16,414 nt of DNA, taken from CAG-390 sp045546615 (GTDB lineage Bacteria > Bacillota > Clostridia > Oscillospirales > CAG-272). The number at the start of each line of letters is the position of its first letter. The first letter of the stretch is position 1. The notes under the pieces were generated by a model. That model was not told the DNA's origin. It did no database searches and saw only the letters and a list, made by a program, of their open reading frames with translations. The stretch covers positions 1 to 16,414 of the forward strand of contig JAZQDD010000059.1 in NCBI GenBank assembly GCA_045546615.1, written 5' to 3'. This document shows positions 14,407 to 16,414 of the stretch, one piece after another. Made by a program: the position numbers and the translations under genes.

Positions 14407-15228
14407 ATGAAGATCAAGCCTAAAAAGCCCCGAAAGATATGGGGCAAAAACGCGGATGAGAAAAAGGCGGGGCGGCAGGATAACGCTTCCGTTGAACGCG
14501 TGAACCGAACCGTCTATATAACGGTGGCGGTATTGCTCATCGTACTTGCCGTAGCTGTAGCCGCAACCTCTGCCGCCAACAGAGCAAAGCACGAAAAACC
14601 GTCAGCCGACGCGACTCGCGGCGAACAAACAACGGCACCGAGCATTACCAATGCCCCCTCGACGCGTCCGCCCGAGCCTGAACAGACACAGCCCGAGTCA
14701 AGCGAGGATGCGGGAGCAAACGGCGGCACGGACGATGATGCTCTTGAGGTTATCGAGCCTGTTCCCACGTTCATCCTCCCCACCGACGACGGTATTCTCG
14801 GCAACAAGCACGATCCTACGGTTCAGGTGTTATCGCCAACGCTTAACGAATGGCGCGTGCATCTCGGTCTTGACATCGTGACGGGCGAGGCGGCTCCCGT
14901 GTATGCGGCGGCTGACGGCGTTATTAAGAGTATTACCGACGATCCGCTTATGGGGATGAGTATTGCCGTAGCGCACAGCGGTGATTCCGTAAGCGTGTAT
15001 AAGAACCTTTCCGACACTCTGCCCGAGGGAGTCAAGGTCGGCGCAAAGGTAAAGGCGGGCGACCTTATCGGCTGTGTCGGTGACGGCGCAGTGCTTGAGC
15101 TTGCCGATGAACCGCACCTGCATTTTGAGGTGATGGTCAACGACAAGGCGGTAGACCCTCTTGAATATCTCTCCCAGAGCGCGGTTTCTACGCTGACCTC
15201 TGCTCCCGACGAGAGCTATGAGGATTGA
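14407..15228 (+). CDS. spoIIQ: SpoIIQ-like membrane-anchored M23 (LytM) peptidase
   Basis: A 273-residue type II membrane protein: Lys-rich cytoplasmic N-terminus (1-33), one hydrophobic helix (about 36-55), a low-complexity Pro/Glu/Thr linker (60-120), then a LytM domain (about 135-255). The M23 metal motif is present: His152 and Asp156 in HLGLD, and His237/His239 in HLHFEV. The VYAAADGVI, DPLMGMS and VKAGDLIGCVGD blocks match SpoIIQ, the forespore protein that joins SpoIIIAH to hold the engulfing membranes together. B. subtilis SpoIIQ lacks one metal ligand; this one looks intact, as in clostridial forms. ATG 14407 follows AAAGGAG (14393-14399). Other M23 family roles remain possible. Confidence 0.75.
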   Translation: MKIKPKKPRKIWGKNADEKKAGRQDNASVERVNRTVYITVAVLLIVLAVAVAATSAANRAKHEKPSADATRGEQTTAPSITNAPSTRPPEPEQTQPESSEDAGANGGTDDDALEVIEPVPTFILPTDDGILGNKHDPTVQVLSPTLNEWRVHLGLDIVTGEAAPVYAAADGVIKSITDDPLMGMSIAVAHSGDSVSVYKNLSDTLPEGVKVGAKVKAGDLIGCVGDGAVLELADEPHLHFEVMVNDKAVDPLEYLSQSAVSTLTSAPDESYED

Positions 15229-15244
15229 TGGGCTGAAATAAAGG

Positions 15245-15284
15245 AAAAAGAGCTGATACGGAAGTTTTCCATATCAGCTCTTTT
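15245..15284. terminator. Bidirectional intrinsic terminator between spoIIQ-like and phosphatase genes
   Basis: AAAAGAGCTGATA (15246-15258) pairs with TATCAGCTCTTTT (15272-15284), a 13-bp stem. It gives four T on the plus strand and five on the minus strand, as expected between converging genes. Confidence 0.85.
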
Positions 15285-15288
15285 GATG

Positions 15289-16071
15289 TCAAAGTGCGGA
15301 TTTTACTATTTCTCCGACATTGTCGATGACGTATTTGGGACGGTAGGGGAAAAGTCCTATATCCTCGCGTGCCGTAACGCCGCTGAGAACAAGCACGGTG
15401 TCGATATTAGCCTCGATACCCGCGATAATGTCCGTATCCATTCTGTCGCCTATGAAGGCGGTGTCCTTTGAGGTACAGCCAAGCAGTCTTTGACCGTGGC
15501 GTATCATAAGGGGATTGGGCTTTCCGACGAAGTACGCCTTTTTACCCGTTGCTATCTCGATGGGAGCGACGAGCGAACCTGTCGCGGGCATTATACCCGT
15601 TTCGGTTACGCCTACGGTGTCGGGGTTTGCGCCGATGAGCTTTGCCCCCGCGTTAATAAGGGCGATAGCTTTTTCTATTTTCTCAAAGTTGTAGGTGCGC
15701 GTTTCACCGACTACGACGTAATCGGGGTTGACGTCGTTCATATATATTTTGCGGTCATAGAGCGCTTTGGAGAGTGCCGCCTCTCCGATAACGTAGGCGG
15801 TACAGCCGGGCGCTTGGGAATGGAGAAATTCAGCAGTTGCCATTGCGCTGGTGTAAAAGTGGTCGGCGGACACCGAAAGCCCCATTCTTTCGAGCTTCAT
15901 GCTAAGCTCGTGGGGTGTTTTTTCGGGGCTGTTGGTAAGGAAAATAAAGCTCTTACCCTCGGCGAGCATCCAATTTACAAACTCGGCAACGCCGTCGAGT
16001 ATCTTGTTGCCGTGGTAGATCACGCCGTCCATGTCACAAATAAAGCCTGATTTGTTGATGATATTTTTCAT
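15289..16071 (-). CDS. HAD-IIA family (NagD-like) sugar phosphatase
   Basis: A 260-residue cytoplasmic hydrolase that removes phosphate from small phosphorylated metabolites. HAD motifs: DMDGV (13-17, nucleophile Asp13 and acid/base Asp15), TNS (46-48), the motif III Lys184 in GKPNPLM, and GDRMDTD (208-214) for Mg2+ binding. Length and the capping region (about 75-175) fit subfamily IIA, such as E. coli NagD and eukaryotic AUM/p-nitrophenyl phosphatases. ATG 16071 has AAAGGT (16086-16081) 9 bases upstream and a near-consensus promoter just before. A second promoter and a hairpin lie further upstream. The real substrate is unknown. Confidence 0.9.
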   Translation of the reverse strand: MKNIINKSGFICDMDGVIYHGNKILDGVAEFVNWMLAEGKSFIFLTNSPEKTPHELSMKLERMGLSVSADHFYTSAMATAEFLHSQAPGCTAYVIGEAALSKALYDRKIYMNDVNPDYVVVGETRTYNFEKIEKAIALINAGAKLIGANPDTVGVTETGIMPATGSLVAPIEIATGKKAYFVGKPNPLMIRHGQRLLGCTSKDTAFIGDRMDTDIIAGIEANIDTVLVLSGVTAREDIGLFPYRPKYVIDNVGEIVKSAL

Positions 16072-16101
16072 GAATTTTCTACCTTTCGGGATATTACAGT
16101 T

Positions 16102-16130
16102 ATTTTACCCCAAAAACAGATATTTGTCAA
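16102..16130 (-). promoter_or_regulatory. Sigma-A promoter of the NagD-like gene
   Basis: TTGACA (16130-16125), 17-bp spacer, TAAAAT (16107-16102) on the minus strand, giving a leader of about 25 nt before ATG 16071. Confidence 0.75.
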
Positions 16131-16167
16131 TGATTTTATGTTATTGGTAAGGAAAAATTATATTCAC

Positions 16168-16207
16168 AAAAAAGCGCGGCGGAAATCTTATCCACCGCGC
16201 GATTTTT
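16168..16207. terminator. GC-rich bidirectional terminator upstream of the NagD-like gene
   Basis: GCGCGG-C-GGA (16174-16183) pairs with TCC-A-CCGCGC (16191-16200). Six T follow on the minus strand (16173-16168) and five on the plus strand (16203-16207). On the minus strand it follows a strong promoter within about 20 bases of the expected transcript start. Confidence 0.75.
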
Positions 16208-16224
16208 ACACCACACCATTTATC

Positions 16225-16253
16225 ATTATATCACAAATCAAAACAAATGTAAA
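16225..16253 (-). promoter_or_regulatory. Distal minus-strand promoter reading into a terminator
   Basis: TTTACA (16253-16248), 17-bp spacer, TATAAT (16230-16225) with TGA before the -10. The transcript would start near 16218 and meet the terminator at 16200-16168. No ribosome binding site lies between. Confidence 0.6.
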
Positions 16254-16327
16254 GAGATATTTGTGAATTATATCCAAATTCTACTTATTGAATAAAAAAT
16301 AATTGTAAACTTTGTATAATTTGTGTA

Positions 16328-16356
16328 TTGCAAAGGCTGAAAATATGTGCTATAAT
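16328..16356 (+). promoter_or_regulatory. Sigma-A promoter reading out of the right edge
   Basis: TTGCAA (16328-16333), 17-bp spacer, TATAAT (16351-16356) with TGC before the -10. The transcript starts near 16363 and leaves the window. A GGAAAGGAAGG tract (16366-16376) is followed by ATG TAC AAC TAA (16386-16397), a three-codon frame, so the real gene or RNA lies beyond 16414. Nothing else is seen between 16257 and 16327 except AT-rich sequence. Confidence 0.7.
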
Positions 16357-16414
16357 ATAGACACAGGAAAGGAAGGTACGGTCCAATGTACAACTAACCA
16401 CCGGCACTTCAGCA

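Overview
The window looks like a chromosomal piece of an anaerobic, probably spore-forming member of the Bacillota (class Clostridia). The evidence is strong AGGAGG-type ribosome binding sites, sigma-A promoters of the TTGCAA/TTGACA-17-TATAAT type, many intrinsic terminators, an SLH-domain surface protein, a SpoIIQ-like M23 protein and a clostridial-style pfkA and cysS. I cannot name the genus. No rRNA or tRNA gene, CRISPR array, transposase or prophage gene was seen.

Layout. 1-268 is a direct repeat (92 bp, twice, period 176 bp) around a segment with nested inverted repeats. 269-486 holds a minus-strand open frame with a near-consensus promoter but no normal start codon, probably a gene remnant. 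541-2747 is a two-gene unit: a class-3 type aldehyde dehydrogenase and a YhhN/TMEM86 (lysoplasmalogenase-family) membrane protein. 2748-3061 has a minus-strand terminator, a short doubtful ORF and a large imperfect palindrome. 3062-5136 is an MscS channel plus cinA operon, and 5361-6437 is pfkA. An SLH surface protein (minus, 6481-7779) diverges from an RluA-type pseudouridine synthase and a DUF3810 membrane metallopeptidase (7899-9962). 10155-14265 is a likely four-gene operon: murA, cysS, a GtrA-like membrane protein and a TIM-barrel sugar isomerase. 14407-15228 is the SpoIIQ-like gene, converging on a HAD-IIA (NagD-like) phosphatase (minus, 15289-16071). 16072-16414 has promoters on both strands, a bidirectional terminator and the start of a transcript leaving the window.

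Most genes are core housekeeping: glycolysis (pfkA), peptidoglycan precursor synthesis (murA), tRNA charging (cysS), RNA modification, mechanosensation and sporulation. The more distinctive parts are the aldehyde dehydrogenase/YhhN pair, which together could clear fatty aldehydes released from (lyso)plasmalogens; the structured repeat at the left edge; a forespore-type promoter candidate before spoIIQ; two divergent promoters that may share a palindromic -35 box; and a promoter-terminator pair near the right edge that could make a very short RNA or attenuate the phosphatase gene. All functional statements come from reading motifs; no database search was run.
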